DNA of 64,000 nucleotides from Frigidibacter sp. (GCF_030695035.1 NZ_JAUYTT010000008.1:620001-684000), one strand, 5' to 3'; shown: positions 29,353 to 40,079, numbered from the stretch's first letter. Notes: generated from the letters alone by a model not told the origin. A program made the numbers and translations.

Positions 29353-29410
29353 GCGGGGGGCTTTCTGCCCCCCGCACCCCCCGAGGATATTTGGACCAAA
29401 ACGAAGATGG
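29353..29410 (+). repeat. Dispersed repeat copy 1: GC hairpin plus CCCCCCGAGGATATTTGG
   Basis: Hairpin GCGGGGGGC-N5-GCCCCCCGC (29353-29375) is followed by ACCCCCCGAGGATATTTGGACCAAAA-type sequence. The same arrangement occurs twice near 36.7 kb and once near 56.5 kb. Confidence 0.8.
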
Positions 29411-29491
29411 GCGCAGGACAAAGCGGTTGCACCCAGCCCGCGTTTCACGGCCATGTTGGGGCCTGCGACACTGACCCCTGAAAGGACCGCC

Positions 29492-30421
29492 ATGAAACGC
29501 ATCTGCCACCTGATCGGAGCGCCGGTCGATTCGGGCCAGCGCCGCCCCGGCTGTCTGATGGGGCCTGCGGCCTACCGCGTGGCGGGGCTGGCGCGGATGC
29601 TGGGCGATCTGGGCCACGGGGTCGAGGACCGGGGCGATGTGGCGCTGCCGGTGCTGCGCGAGGTGAGTTGCGAGAATCCGGCGGTGCATTCGCTGGCGGA
29701 AACCGTCGGCTGGACCGAGGCGCTGTCGGCCGCGGGCCGGGCGGCGCTGGCGGAGGGCGGGTTTCCGATCTTTCTGGGCGGCGATCACTCGCTGTCCTTG
29801 GGCTCCGTCGCCGGGGTCGCCGCCCATGCGCAGGGCGCGGGGCGGCCGCTGTTCCTGTTGTGGCTTGATGCGCATACCGATTTCCACACGCCGCTGACCA
29901 CCGGGTCGGGCAACCTGCATGGCACGCCGGTGGCCTATATCGCGGGGCGCGAGGGGTTCGAGGGCTTCCCGCCTTTCCCCGCGCCGCTGCCGCCGGGGAA
30001 TATCTGCCTTTATGGCATCCGCTCGGTGGACCCCGAGGAGCACGCGGCGCTGCAGGAGGGCCAGATCGACATCAAGGATATGCGGGTGCTGGACGAATAC
30101 GGCATCGTCGCACCGCTGCGGGCGTTTCTGGAGGAGGTCCATGCGGCGGAGGGGATGCTGCATGTCAGCCTCGACGTGGATTTCCTCGATCCGTCAATCG
30201 CGCCGGCGGTGGGCACCACGGTTCCGGGCGGCACCACCTTCCGCGAGGCGCATCTGGTGATGGAGCTTCTGCATGAAAGCGGGCTTGTGACCTCGCTGGA
30301 TCTGGTGGAGCTGAACCCGTTTCTGGATGAGCGCGGGCGCACGGCGCGGCTGATGGTCGATCTGGTCGCCAGCCTGATGGGGCGCAAGGTCTTCGACCGG
30401 CCGACGCGCAGCTACGGCTGA
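29492..30421 (+). CDS. Arginase
   Basis: The 309-residue enzyme hydrolyses arginine to ornithine and urea with two Mn2+ ions. Ureohydrolase motifs are complete: GGDHSLSLGSV, LLWLDAHTDFHTP and SLDVDFLDPSIAPAVGT, which hold the metal-binding histidines and aspartates. The GAPVDSGQRRPGCLMGPAAY opening is typical of true arginases rather than agmatinases. I took ATG 29492 because the track's earlier start reads through a dispersed repeat. Ornithine from this enzyme is the substrate of OlsB encoded 800 bp away, a possible but unproven link. The 3' end overlaps convergent olsA by 10 bp. Confidence 0.95.
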   Translation: MKRICHLIGAPVDSGQRRPGCLMGPAAYRVAGLARMLGDLGHGVEDRGDVALPVLREVSCENPAVHSLAETVGWTEALSAAGRAALAEGGFPIFLGGDHSLSLGSVAGVAAHAQGAGRPLFLLWLDAHTDFHTPLTTGSGNLHGTPVAYIAGREGFEGFPPFPAPLPPGNICLYGIRSVDPEEHAALQEGQIDIKDMRVLDEYGIVAPLRAFLEEVHAAEGMLHVSLDVDFLDPSIAPAVGTTVPGGTTFREAHLVMELLHESGLVTSLDLVELNPFLDERGRTARLMVDLVASLMGRKVFDRPTRSYG

Positions 30422-31239
30422 CCTATAGCTTCGGTCAGGGGGGCGCGCACCGCGGCTTCGGCGGTGGCGCAGAGCTGTTTGCGCCCTGCAAAGCCCGCGG
30501 CGGCGAGCGGCGGATGGAAGATCACTTCCGCCCGGGCGCTGCGCGGGCTGGCCATCAGCTTGAGGAGATGCGGGCCGAACGCCATGTCGCCCCACCAGCC
30601 GAGGAAGCGGGGGTCTTGCCCCTTCGGCGCGTGGTAGATCACCGTGACCGGCTGGATGTGGATGGCGCTGAGCCCTTCGGTGAAGAAGGCGGCGAAGAGC
30701 GTGGGCTTGAACGGCAGCACCCGGCGGCCATCGGTGGAGGTGCCTTCGGGGAAGAACAGCAGGCGGTGGCCCGCGCGCAGGCGGGCCTCGAACAGGGCTT
30801 GCTGGTCCTTGGCCTCGCGCGGGTCGCGGGTGATGAAGACGGTGCCGGTGGCGCGGGCAAGCCAGCCGATGCCGGGCCAGGCGGCCACCTCAGCCTTGGA
30901 CACGAAATAGACCCGGTCGCAGGCATTCAGGGTGAAGATGTCGAGCCAGCTGGAATGGTTGGCGACGATGCCGCCCTGGCCGCGCATCGGCTGGCCGCGG
31001 ACCGTCAGGCGGATGCCGAGGATCGCCAGCGCGGCGCGGCAGACGGCCTGGGTGATGTAGGGGGTGACCGGGCGGCCGAGGCCGCAGAAGGCCCGCTCTG
31101 GCATGCGCAGGAGCAGCAGGAGGATGAGGCCGCCATAGGTGAGCAGCACCAGCAGGGGGGCGCGCAGGGCGACCAGCAGCCAGCCAAGCGCGCCGATGCG
31201 GGGCGCGGGCGGCGTGTCATCGTCGCGCCAGGTGACCAT
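30412..31239 (-). CDS. olsA: Lyso-ornithine lipid O-acyltransferase (PlsC family)
   Basis: OlsA adds the second acyl chain to lyso-ornithine lipid at the inner membrane. The 275-residue protein has a membrane segment (LVALRAPLLVLLTYGGLILL). It carries the acyltransferase motifs NHSSWLDIF (HX4D) and FPEGTSTDGRR. ATG 31239 (MVTWRDDDTPP) lies 8 bp past the olsB stop; the longer track ORF from 31641 overlaps olsB and was rejected. The assignment over a general 1-acylglycerol-3-phosphate acyltransferase rests on the tight olsB-olsA order. OlsA of Rhodobacter can also make phosphatidic acid. Confidence 0.9.
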   Translation of the reverse strand: MVTWRDDDTPPAPRIGALGWLLVALRAPLLVLLTYGGLILLLLLRMPERAFCGLGRPVTPYITQAVCRAALAILGIRLTVRGQPMRGQGGIVANHSSWLDIFTLNACDRVYFVSKAEVAAWPGIGWLARATGTVFITRDPREAKDQQALFEARLRAGHRLLFFPEGTSTDGRRVLPFKPTLFAAFFTEGLSAIHIQPVTVIYHAPKGQDPRFLGWWGDMAFGPHLLKLMASPRSARAEVIFHPPLAAAGFAGRKQLCATAEAAVRAPLTEAIGQP

Positions 31240-31247
31240 GCGCGCGG

Positions 31248-32048
31248 TCAGGCCCGCGCGTCGAACTTGCGGGTGTAGAAGCCCTTGTGCTTTGCGCTCA
31301 TCGCCGTGGTGTCCATCAGCAGGCAGACATCGGTGGTATTGAACGGCCGGTCGATGAAGGCATCGGCGCCGACGAACCCGCCAAGGCGCAGATAGGCTTT
31401 GATGAGGGCCGGCATCGCCACCATCGCCGCCTTGCGGTCCAGCTGGTCGGCGGGAACGAGGTCCATGCGCTGCGCATGTTCCGGCAGCGCCCGCACCCGC
31501 AGCGCCTCGGGCGCGAGGTGGTGGTGGTGCAGCCAGGAGAGCGGCAGCTTCAGCGCCTCGATATCGGTGCCGTGGAAGCTGGCGACGCCGAACAGCACCT
31601 CGATGCCGAGGTCGAGCACATAATCTGCGAGCCCGTTCCACAGCAGGAACATCGCCGGGCCGCCGCGATAGTCACGATGCACGCAGGAGCGGCCAAGCTC
31701 CAGCAGGCGGCGGTTCGAGGCGCGCAGGGCGGTCAGGTCATATTCGCCGTCACAGTAGAAGCGCCCGAACTCTGCCGCGCGCTCGCCCGGCAGCAGGCGA
31801 TAGACGCCGACGACATGGTCCAGCGCGGAGGAATCGCGGCGGGTGTCGATCAAGACCAGATGGTCATAGATCGGGTCGAACTCGTCGCGTTCGAGCCGCT
31901 CCACGTGATCGACCAGCGGGCCATCGCCGCCAAGCTCTTCGACAAACACGCCATAGCGCAGGCGCTGCGCGGCCAGAAGGTCGCGTTCCTCGATCGCCAG
32001 GCGGATCACGAAGGGCGAAGTTTCGGGCGTCGTCGGGTCGGGCGTCAT
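31248..32048 (-). CDS. olsB: L-ornithine N-alpha-acyltransferase
   Basis: OlsB transfers a 3-hydroxyacyl chain from ACP to the alpha-amine of ornithine, the first step of ornithine-lipid synthesis. The 266-residue GNAT-like protein shows IEERDLLAAQRLRYGVFVEE, LELGRSCVHRDYRGGPAMFL and FGVASFHGTD, all typical of OlsB. ATG 32048 (MTPDPTTPETSPF) is preferred to the track start at 32285, whose extra 79 residues look non-coding. It is transcribed just before olsA. Ornithine lipids often rise under phosphate limitation, but no Pho box was recognised upstream. Confidence 0.92.
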   Translation of the reverse strand: MTPDPTTPETSPFVIRLAIEERDLLAAQRLRYGVFVEELGGDGPLVDHVERLERDEFDPIYDHLVLIDTRRDSSALDHVVGVYRLLPGERAAEFGRFYCDGEYDLTALRASNRRLLELGRSCVHRDYRGGPAMFLLWNGLADYVLDLGIEVLFGVASFHGTDIEALKLPLSWLHHHHLAPEALRVRALPEHAQRMDLVPADQLDRKAAMVAMPALIKAYLRLGGFVGADAFIDRPFNTTDVCLLMDTTAMSAKHKGFYTRKFDARA

Positions 32049-32220
32049 GGCACCTGCTTCTGCGGCGCCCGGCGGTCCTGTGGACCCTCCCCGGGCAGGT
32101 GGCGCGGTTGTAGGCGGCTGCCGATGGATTTGCAACCGCGACGCATCGCGCAGCCGGCGGCCGGCTTGGTTGACACGCGGCCCGGTTGTGCTAGCGTTAA
32201 AGCGTTCAGCCTTGGGTAAG

Positions 32221-32397
32221 TCATTGAGTATCAGGCATAAGAAGCAGGTCGACCCGCGCGCCGTCGATGACGACTTTTCCGGCATGTTCGAAATTCACCG
32301 TAATCTTGTCGCCGATCCGCGACTGAACCTGCCCCAGCCCCCAGTCCGGCTGGCCCGGATGGCGCACCAGCATTCCGGGTTCGAGGATCGCGTTCAT
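32221..32397 (-). CDS. DUF3553 small protein
   Basis: The 58-residue protein begins MNAILEPGMLVRHPGQPDWG and continues GLGQVQSRIGDKITVNFEHA. This is a small beta-barrel-like DUF3553 domain related to the CarD/UvrD-tail type nucleic-acid or RNA-polymerase-binding folds. Function is unproven. The start was moved from 32622 to 32397 because only the C-terminal part has family character. It lies divergent from chpT with 34 bp between start codons. Confidence 0.82.
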   Translation of the reverse strand: MNAILEPGMLVRHPGQPDWGLGQVQSRIGDKITVNFEHAGKVVIDGARVDLLLMPDTQ

Positions 32398-32431
32398 CGG
32401 GGCCGTCCTTCCATGTTTGCCGGAAACCGCC

Positions 32432-33031
32432 ATGTCGCATGACGGACCCGACCTGACCGCGCTGCTTGGCTCGCGGATCTGCCATGACCTTATCAGCCCG
32501 CTGGGGGCAATCGGCAACGGGGTAGAACTGCTGGCGATGTCGGGCACGGCGGCGGGGCCTGAGATGGCGCTTATCGCGGAGAGTGTGGCCAGTGCCAAGG
32601 CACGGATCCGGTTCTTCCGCATCGCCTTTGGCGCGGCGGCGCCCGATCAGCGGCTGGGCCGGCCCGAGATTCTGGCGGTGATTGCCGACATGACGCGAGG
32701 CGGCAAGCTGGCGATCGACTGGCAGCCCGAGGGCGATCAGGCGCGGCGCGAGGTGAAGCTGGCCTTCCTGGGGCTGCAATGCCTGGAAAGCGCGCTACCC
32801 TGGGGAGGGCGGGTCACGGTGCAGCGGCAGGGCCCGGGCTGGCTGCTGCGGGCCGAGGCGCAGCGGGTGAAGGTGGACGCGGCGCCTTGGGCGGTCCTGG
32901 CAGGTCTGGGCGACCCGGCCGAGGTGAGTGCAGCGCAGGTGCATTTTGCGCTGATGCCGGTCGAGGCTGCCCGGCAGGCGCGCAAGGTGCAGGCCGATCT
33001 GGGCGAGACCGGGATCAGCCTGCGGTTCTAG
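32432..33031 (+). CDS. chpT: Histidine phosphotransferase ChpT
   Basis: ChpT relays phosphate from the CckA kinase to CtrA (and CpdR), controlling cell cycle, motility or gene-transfer-agent genes in alphaproteobacteria. The 199-residue protein has the phosphorylatable histidine in LLGSRICHDLISPLGAIGNG, followed by a degenerate ATPase-like domain, as in known ChpT. ATG 32432 (MSHDGPDL) is preferred over the TTG at 32417. The proA gene is convergent downstream. No cckA or ctrA lies in the window. Confidence 0.9.
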   Translation: MSHDGPDLTALLGSRICHDLISPLGAIGNGVELLAMSGTAAGPEMALIAESVASAKARIRFFRIAFGAAAPDQRLGRPEILAVIADMTRGGKLAIDWQPEGDQARREVKLAFLGLQCLESALPWGGRVTVQRQGPGWLLRAEAQRVKVDAAPWAVLAGLGDPAEVSAAQVHFALMPVEAARQARKVQADLGETGISLRF

Positions 33032-33040
33032 GCGCCCTGC

Positions 33041-34306
33041 CTATGCGCGAATGGTGCCGTCCCCAACCACCAGATATTTGAAACTGGTCAGCTGTTCGGC
33101 CCCGACCGGCCCGCGCGCATGCAGCTTGCCGGTGGCAATGCCGATTTCCGCGCCCATGCCGAACTCGCCGCCATCGGCGAACTGGGTGGAGGCATTGCGG
33201 ATCAGGATCGCCGAATCGAGCCGCTGGAAGAAGCGCTCGGCGGCGGCGTCATTCTCGGTCAGGATCGCTTCGGTATGCTGGCTGCCATAATGGCGGATAT
33301 GGGCAATGGCGGCATCGACCCCGTCCACCAGTTTCACCGCGATGATCTTGTCGAGAAACTCGCGGCCGAAATCCTCGGGCACTGCCTTCACCGTGCCCGG
33401 GATCTTGGCCAGCTCGCCCTCGGCCCGCACCTCGACACCGGCGGCCAGCAGATCCTCGATCAGCACAGCGCCATGCTTCGTGTAGAACTGCCAGTCGATC
33501 AGCAGGCATTCGGCAGCGCCGCAGACGCCGGTGCGGCGGGTCTTGGCGTTCAGCACCACGCGGCGGGCTTTCTCGAGATCGGCGTCCCTGTCGGCATAGA
33601 CATGACAGATGCCTTCGAGATGCGCGAAGACCGGCACCCGCGCCTCGGCCTGCACGAGGCCGACAAGGCCCTTGCCGCCGCGGGGCACGATCACGTCGAT
33701 ATGCTGGACCATGCGCAGCATTTCGGTCACCGCGGCGCGATCACGGGTGGGGACCAGCTGGATCGCGGCCTCGGGCAGGCCGGCCTGACGCAGCCCCTCC
33801 ACCAGACAGGCATGGATGGCGGCGCTGGAATGGAAGCTCTCCGACCCGCCGCGCAGGATCACCGCATTGCCGGATTTGAGGCATAGCGCCCCGGCATCGG
33901 CGGTGACATTGGGGCGGCTTTCATAGATCACGCCGATCACGCCGATGGGCGTGCGCACGCGGCGGATGTTGATGCCGGAGGGCATGGTCCAGTCGGCGAT
34001 CACCTCGCCCACCGGGTCGCGCTGTTCGGCGACCGAGCGCAAGCCGTCGACCATGCCGCGGATCCGGCTTTCCGTCAGTTCCAGCCGGTCGATCATCGCG
34101 GGCGAGAGGCCCTTTTCGTCGGCAAAGACCAGATCCTCGGCATTGGCATCGAGGATCTGCTGGCGGCGGGCCCAGACCTCCTGCGCGGCACCGATCAGCG
34201 CGGCATGTTTGCGCTCTGCCGAGGCCGTTGCCAGCTCGACAGCGGCGGCGCGGGCAGCGCGGCCGATCCCGTCCATCGTGGCGGCAATGCTGTCCATGTC
34301 CTTCAC
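33041..34306 (-). CDS. proA: Glutamate-5-semialdehyde dehydrogenase (gamma-glutamyl phosphate reductase)
   Basis: ProA reduces gamma-glutamyl phosphate with NADPH, the second step of proline synthesis. The product is 421 residues, the family length, with the GTG start at 34306. That GTG has GGGAGGG 5 nt upstream; ATG 34297 is the alternative. Motifs are [40 protein letters not shown] and the catalytic cysteine region [16 protein letters not shown]. It follows proB by 58 bp in the obgE-proB-proA run. Confidence 0.96.
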   Translation of the reverse strand: MKDMDSIAATMDGIGRAARAAAVELATASAERKHAALIGAAQEVWARRQQILDANAEDLVFADEKGLSPAMIDRLELTESRIRGMVDGLRSVAEQRDPVGEVIADWTMPSGINIRRVRTPIGVIGVIYESRPNVTADAGALCLKSGNAVILRGGSESFHSSAAIHACLVEGLRQAGLPEAAIQLVPTRDRAAVTEMLRMVQHIDVIVPRGGKGLVGLVQAEARVPVFAHLEGICHVYADRDADLEKARRVVLNAKTRRTGVCGAAECLLIDWQFYTKHGAVLIEDLLAAGVEVRAEGELAKIPGTVKAVPEDFGREFLDKIIAVKLVDGVDAAIAHIRHYGSQHTEAILTENDAAAERFFQRLDSAILIRNASTQFADGGEFGMGAEIGIATGKLHARGPVGAEQLTSFKYLVVGDGTIRA

Positions 34307-34364
34307 CTGACCCTCCCTTGGCAGAAACCCAATTTGTGCCTGCGGCACGGCAGTTACAAGCCGC

Positions 34365-36520
<2,156 letters not shown>

Positions 36521-36604
36521 TCAGCTTTCAGGTAAGGTCGGGAACAGGCGATAGACCCGTTGCGCGCGGGGATCAAGCGTTGCGGGGGGGTGAGAGGGGG
36601 GAAA

Positions 36605-36755
36605 GGGGGGCCGTCTGCCCCCATCTTGGCGCGTGCCGCGCCAATTCACCCCCCGAGGATATTTGCAAAAAAGCAGAGCAGAGGGGCGCTGCTGCCGCAT
36701 CTGCTTTTTTCCAAATATCCTGCGGGGGGAGCCCGAAGGGCGTGGGGGGCGCAAA
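36605..36755. repeat. Dispersed repeat copies 2 and 3, head to head, forming a long inverted repeat
   Basis: CCCCCCGAGGATATTTG-type sequence ends one copy and its reverse complement begins the other. The arms at 36656-36677 and 36700-36721 match at 21 of 22 positions, with GC hairpins on the outer sides. The element fills the gap between the GNAT gene and obgE and contains a T6 run on the plus strand and an A6 run whose complement gives T6 on the minus strand. Confidence 0.8.
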
Positions 36756-36770
36756 GCCCCCCTTCTTCGG

Positions 36771-37340
36771 TCAGCCCATCTTGCGCAGATAGGTCCAGGT
36801 CGGCACCCTTGCGCCGCGGGCGACGGACCAGCTTTCGGCATCCCCCAGATAGGCGAAGCCGCAATTGGACAGGACGCGCGCAGAGACCGGGGCATCCTGG
36901 AACACCTCGGCGAAGAGGGTGCGCGAGCGGTGCGGGTTGGCCGCGACGAGGGCCGCGACGGCCTCTGACGCGAAGCCGGTGTTCCAGAAGGCGGGCGCGA
37001 CCCAGAAGCCGACCTCGGACTGGTCCCGCTCCATATGCGTCAGCGAGACCAGACCTAGCACTTCGGCAAGGCCATGGGCCGAGCCGTCAAGCGCCCAGAC
37101 ATCCTCATGCACCGCGCCCGCTGCCGGGGTGCCGGTGACGCGGGCAATGAACGCCTCTGTCGCGCCGGGGGGCAGCGGATGCGGGATCGCGCGGGTGCCT
37201 TCGGCAACCCGGCGGTCGGCGGTGTACATCGAGATGAGGCCGGCATCGGACCTCCGCAGCGGGCGCAGCACGAAGCGCTCCGCCGGGATCACCTGCGGGG
37301 CGGTCTGTTGCGGGCGGGTGTCCAGCGGCGCGGCGGTCAT
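36771..37340 (-). CDS. GNAT-family N-acetyltransferase
   Basis: The 189-residue RimJ/RimL-like acetyltransferase opens its domain with PAERFVLRPLRRSDAGLISM. It shows VGFWVAPAFWNTGFASEAVA near the acetyl-CoA site and VLSNCGFAYLGDAESWSVAR at the end. The acceptor is unknown. Its start overlaps the upstream 64-residue ORF by 4 bp, so both are translated together downstream of rpmA. Confidence 0.9.
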   Translation of the reverse strand: MTAAPLDTRPQQTAPQVIPAERFVLRPLRRSDAGLISMYTADRRVAEGTRAIPHPLPPGATEAFIARVTGTPAAGAVHEDVWALDGSAHGLAEVLGLVSLTHMERDQSEVGFWVAPAFWNTGFASEAVAALVAANPHRSRTLFAEVFQDAPVSARVLSNCGFAYLGDAESWSVARGARVPTWTYLRKMG

Positions 37341-37531
37341 GGCTGCGGTCCGCGCAACAGGCCGACGAGGCCCTGCACGACGCCAAGCGCGAAGGGGCCG
37401 CCCTGCATCGGGGCGGCGAGGCGCAGCTGCGGGCGCGGCGCGCGGCGCACGGGACGGTCCTGCACCGGGACATGCGGCGCGAGGGTCTGGCCAAGCGCGA
37501 CACGGGTGAAAGTCTCTGCAATCATGCCCAT
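37337..37531 (-). CDS. Hypothetical 64-residue protein between rpmA and GNAT
   Basis: No domain was recognised. The sequence (MGMIAETFTRVALGQTLAPH at the start) has a proline/arginine-rich middle and a hydrophobic C-terminal stretch (FALGVVQGLVGLLRG) that may be an amphipathic or membrane-associated helix. Reality is supported by the 4 bp ATGA-type overlap with the GNAT gene and by tight packing. It lies behind the putative rpmA terminator. Confidence 0.6.
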   Translation of the reverse strand: MGMIAETFTRVALGQTLAPHVPVQDRPVRRAPRPQLRLAAPMQGGPFALGVVQGLVGLLRGPQP

Positions 37532-37557
37532 GACATTGGGCCTTTCCTGAAACGAAG

Positions 37558-37590
37558 AAGGGGGACCGGCCCTGCCGGCCGATCCCCCTT
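37558..37590 (-). terminator. Hairpin terminator after rpmA
   Basis: A 14 bp stem (AAGGGGGATCGGCC on the minus strand, one G-U pair) has a 5 nt loop. Only a weak T-rich tail follows (CTTCTTCGTTTC), so read-through into the downstream pair of genes is likely. Confidence 0.65.
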
Positions 37591-37616
37591 TACACCTGAG
37601 ATTGTAAAGGTTCGGC

Positions 37617-37886
37617 TTACTCGGCCGCCTTCGCAGCCGGAAGGACCGAGATGAAGGTGCGCCCCTTGAGGCCCTTCTTGAACGTCACATGACCCTCGAC
37701 CACGGCAAACAGCGTGTGATCGCGGCCCATGCCCACGCCCTCGCCCGGCCACCAGGTGGTGCCGCGCTGACGGGCGATGATCATGCCGGGGATCGCAGCC
37801 TGACCGCCGAAGAGTTTCACGCCGAGGCGACGCCCTGCGGAATCGCGACCGTTGCGCGATGAGCCGCCTGCTTTCTTGTGTGCCAT
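37617..37886 (-). CDS. rpmA: 50S ribosomal protein L27
   Basis: L27 lies at the peptidyl-transferase centre of the 50S subunit. The 89-residue sequence ([20 protein letters not shown], then [20 protein letters not shown]) is diagnostic. Its N-terminus begins directly with [10 protein letters not shown], so no N-terminal cleavage extension of the Firmicutes type is present. It lies 6 bp after rplU. Confidence 0.98.
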   Translation of the reverse strand: MAHKKAGGSSRNGRDSAGRRLGVKLFGGQAAIPGMIIARQRGTTWWPGEGVGMGRDHTLFAVVEGHVTFKKGLKGRTFISVLPAAKAAE

Positions 37887-37892
37887 GGGGGA

Positions 37893-38348
37893 TTACTCCT
37901 GTGCTTCAGCGGCTTTTTTGGCGCGCTTCGGTTTGGCGGGGGCGGCTTCGGCCGCGGCGGGGGCTTCGGCGACATCGGCAGCCGGCACCTTGGTGCGCGC
38001 ACCGACAGCAGCCATCACGCCCGAGGCATCGGCGCCATCGGCGAGGATGTTGGTGACGCGCAGCAGCGTCAGCGTCTGGCGGTGGCCACGGGTCCGCTGC
38101 GAGGAGTGCTTGCGGCGGCGCTTGTGGAAGGTGATGACCTTGTCGGCCTTGATCTCGTCGATCACATCGGCCTGCACGGCGGCACCGGCCACGAAGGGCA
38201 GGCCGAGGGTCAGCGTATCGCCACCCAGCATCAGGATGTCGTTGAACTGGACTTTATCGCCAGCATTGGCCGCAAGCCGTTCCACGCGGAGCACATCGCC
38301 CGCCTGAACCTTGTACTGCTTGCCGCCGGTCTTGAGGACCGCGAACAT
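37893..38348 (-). CDS. rplU: 50S ribosomal protein L21 with C-terminal extension
   Basis: L21 binds 23S rRNA in the 50S subunit. The core spans about residues 1-103 (MFAVLKTGGKQYKVQAGDVL, then KRRRKHSSQRTRGHRQTLTL). A further ~48 residues rich in alanine and lysine follow (ending PAKPKRAKKAAEAQE), an extension common in alphaproteobacteria and probably disordered. A sigma70-type promoter lies 170 bp upstream and the leader between is rich in hairpins. Confidence 0.97.
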   Translation of the reverse strand: MFAVLKTGGKQYKVQAGDVLRVERLAANAGDKVQFNDILMLGGDTLTLGLPFVAGAAVQADVIDEIKADKVITFHKRRRKHSSQRTRGHRQTLTLLRVTNILADGADASGVMAAVGARTKVPAADVAEAPAAAEAAPAKPKRAKKAAEAQE

Positions 38349-38516
38349 GGGTATTCCTTCATGTCATCCGCGTCCTGCGGCCCCCGGTTCCGGGAGTTCA
38401 TGGCGGGGAAGCCCCGCCGCCTTCGGACAGCGCGCCCCCTTGCGGGGCGTCATTTCGTAAGGTGGTATCGTCAATTCACGCCCGGGCCGGTCCATCAGGG
38501 CCTGCCGGGATGCGGG

Positions 38517-38545
38517 CTTATCCATGATCGGTCTGGCAAAGTCAA
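38517..38545 (-). promoter_or_regulatory. Sigma70-type promoter for rplU-rpmA
   Basis: On the minus strand TTGACT is followed after 17 bp by GATAAG. The predicted start is near 38510, leaving a leader of about 160 nt. The leader has GGCGGGG-ctt-CCCCGCC and further stems that might serve ribosomal-protein autoregulation. Confidence 0.65.
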
Positions 38546-38579
38546 GCGCAGGACGGGTCTGTCCGGGCCTGATTATGGG

Positions 38580-39479
38580 TCAGATATCCTGCCCCGCGAG
38601 GTAGCGCGCAGCGCCGAGGCCAAGCTCGTAGGAGACCTGCGCAAAGACTGCGTCGAAGCCGGCAAACAGCGCGCGGTTCAGCGCCTTGCCCGCCGCGCCT
38701 GCAGAGAAGTCGGTATAGGCCTGCAGCTCGTCATCGCTCATCGGGTCATAGGCGAGCGCGAGGTAGGCGTAGAGCCAGTCGCGGGTCTCGGTCCGGATCG
38801 CGTCTTCCTGCGACCAGACATCGGCCAGGAGCTGCGCCTCGCTGGTTTCCTGCGGCAGGCCGCCGCCGTCGATCATGCCTCGGTAGAAGGCGAGGTTGGC
38901 GTTGAGCCCGCCAAGCACGTTCGCCTCGATCAGGTCGCCCGCCTCGGCAAACTCCTCGATCGCCAGCAGACGCGGAGACTCGGTTGCCAGCATCTCCTCC
39001 AGCTGCTGGTCCGCCGCCTCCTCGACCCCGGGGTCCAGCAGCGCGCGGCGGGCGGCGATCTCCAGCTCGACCGCGCGGGCGCCGGTGCCCTCTTCGAAGA
39101 AGGCCCACATTGCGGCAGTTTCGGTGCCTTCCAGTTCGGCGGCAAAGACCTCGGTGAAGACCGGCATCAGCCGGTCCGGGGCATAGATCTGCTCGACCGT
39201 GCGCGTCCACTCGGCGCCGCCCTGCCCCGGGAACATGTCCGCCTGCAGATCCTCGCCATACGCCACGCCCTCGTCTTGCATAATCTCCAGCAGCACCGGC
39301 AGCTGCAGGATCTCGGTCAGCTGCGCGGCCTCGGCAGATTGCGCAGGCGCACCATTTTGCGCAGGGGCCGGCGGCTCTTGCGCGAAGGCGGGGGCGAGCC
39401 CGGCCAGCGCGAGGCTGGCCACAAGCAGGACAGGCGTCGCGGCGCGGCGCAGGGGATGGAGGGCGTGGTGCATCGGCAT
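38580..39479 (-). CDS. DUF2059 exported protein
   Basis: The protein has 299 residues when started at ATG 39479, preceded by GGAAGGA. A signal peptide is clear (LRRAATPVLLVASLALAGLAPAFAQ). The mature part is helical and acidic. The C-terminal DUF2059 domain includes DDELQAYTDFSAGAAGKALN and a final SYELGLGAARYLAG. Function is unknown; the domain is common in secreted alphaproteobacterial proteins. The longer track ORF from 39968 reads antisense through tRNA-Ser and is not real. Confidence 0.82.
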   Translation of the reverse strand: MPMHHALHPLRRAATPVLLVASLALAGLAPAFAQEPPAPAQNGAPAQSAEAAQLTEILQLPVLLEIMQDEGVAYGEDLQADMFPGQGGAEWTRTVEQIYAPDRLMPVFTEVFAAELEGTETAAMWAFFEEGTGARAVELEIAARRALLDPGVEEAADQQLEEMLATESPRLLAIEEFAEAGDLIEANVLGGLNANLAFYRGMIDGGGLPQETSEAQLLADVWSQEDAIRTETRDWLYAYLALAYDPMSDDELQAYTDFSAGAAGKALNRALFAGFDAVFAQVSYELGLGAARYLAGQDI

Positions 39480-39808
39480 GGGGTCCTTCCGGGGCGGGTC
39501 CGGGGTTATGCTGCCAGTGGTATCCGCCGCAGCCCGGAATGCAAGCCGCCCTGCCCCCATGGCCCGCGCACGCCGGGGAACAGTGTCGTGAGGGGGGATG
39601 GGTCGTGAGCGGAGATGGCGGGGGCGCTCGGGGTTGTGATGACTTCCCTCCGCCAGTCCCGGCCCCCGCAGCCCAACCTGCGCCCTGCCCCGTACGGCCA
39701 AGGCACCCTTGCGCACCCCGCCACGAATTTCGGCGCCCATCCGCAAAATCCTGTTGCGGACCGCGCCCGAGACCGCTAAATCCCCGCTCCACGAAGACCC
39801 TGTGACGC
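39480..39808. other. 329 bp gap before tRNA-Ser
   Basis: No gene was recognised. Near the end TTGCGG (39754) and TAAATC (39777) are 17 bp apart and may form the tRNA promoter. ORFs here on the minus strand are antisense shadows. Confidence 0.5.
39754..39782 (+). promoter_or_regulatory. Candidate tRNA-Ser promoter
   Basis: TTGCGG-N17-TAAATC ends 26 bp before the mature tRNA. Each hexamer matches the consensus at only three or four positions, so the call rests mainly on spacing and location. Confidence 0.35.
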
Positions 39809-39898
39809 GGAGAGGTGGCAGAGTGGTCGAATGCGGCGGTCTCGAAAACCGTTGTGGGTGAGAGCCCACCCAGGGTTCGAATCCCTGTCTCTCCGCCA
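39809..39898 (+). tRNA. tRNA-Ser (anticodon CGA)
   Basis: The 90 nt class II tRNA has acceptor stem GGAGAGG pairing with TCTCTCC, discriminator G and an encoded CCA. The anticodon loop CTCGAAA holds CGA at 39843-39845, reading UCG. The long variable arm GTGGG-N6-CCCAC is diagnostic for serine, and the T-arm has GGTTCGAATCC. A HigBA module follows 208 bp downstream. Confidence 0.97.
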
Positions 39899-40079
39899 TT
39901 TCCCCAATGAGATTTATTGAACTCAATGAGTTGAAGTGAGCGACATTGGGTGGCTTGCATACCTGCATCTACACCTGAAAAGACTGCATCGGGCTACGGT
40001 TCGCCACGCCCCGGGGACATGATCCACCGCCAGCCGGAGCAGGGGCATCAGCCGCAGAGAACGCCGCAGAGTTGACTTT

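Noticed and set aside
38746-39968. Long minus-strand ORFs (38580-39968 and 38746-39960) reading GFEPWVGSHPQRF
   Set aside because: The N-terminal part is antisense translation of tRNA-Ser, a common false ORF; the real DUF2059 gene starts at 39479.
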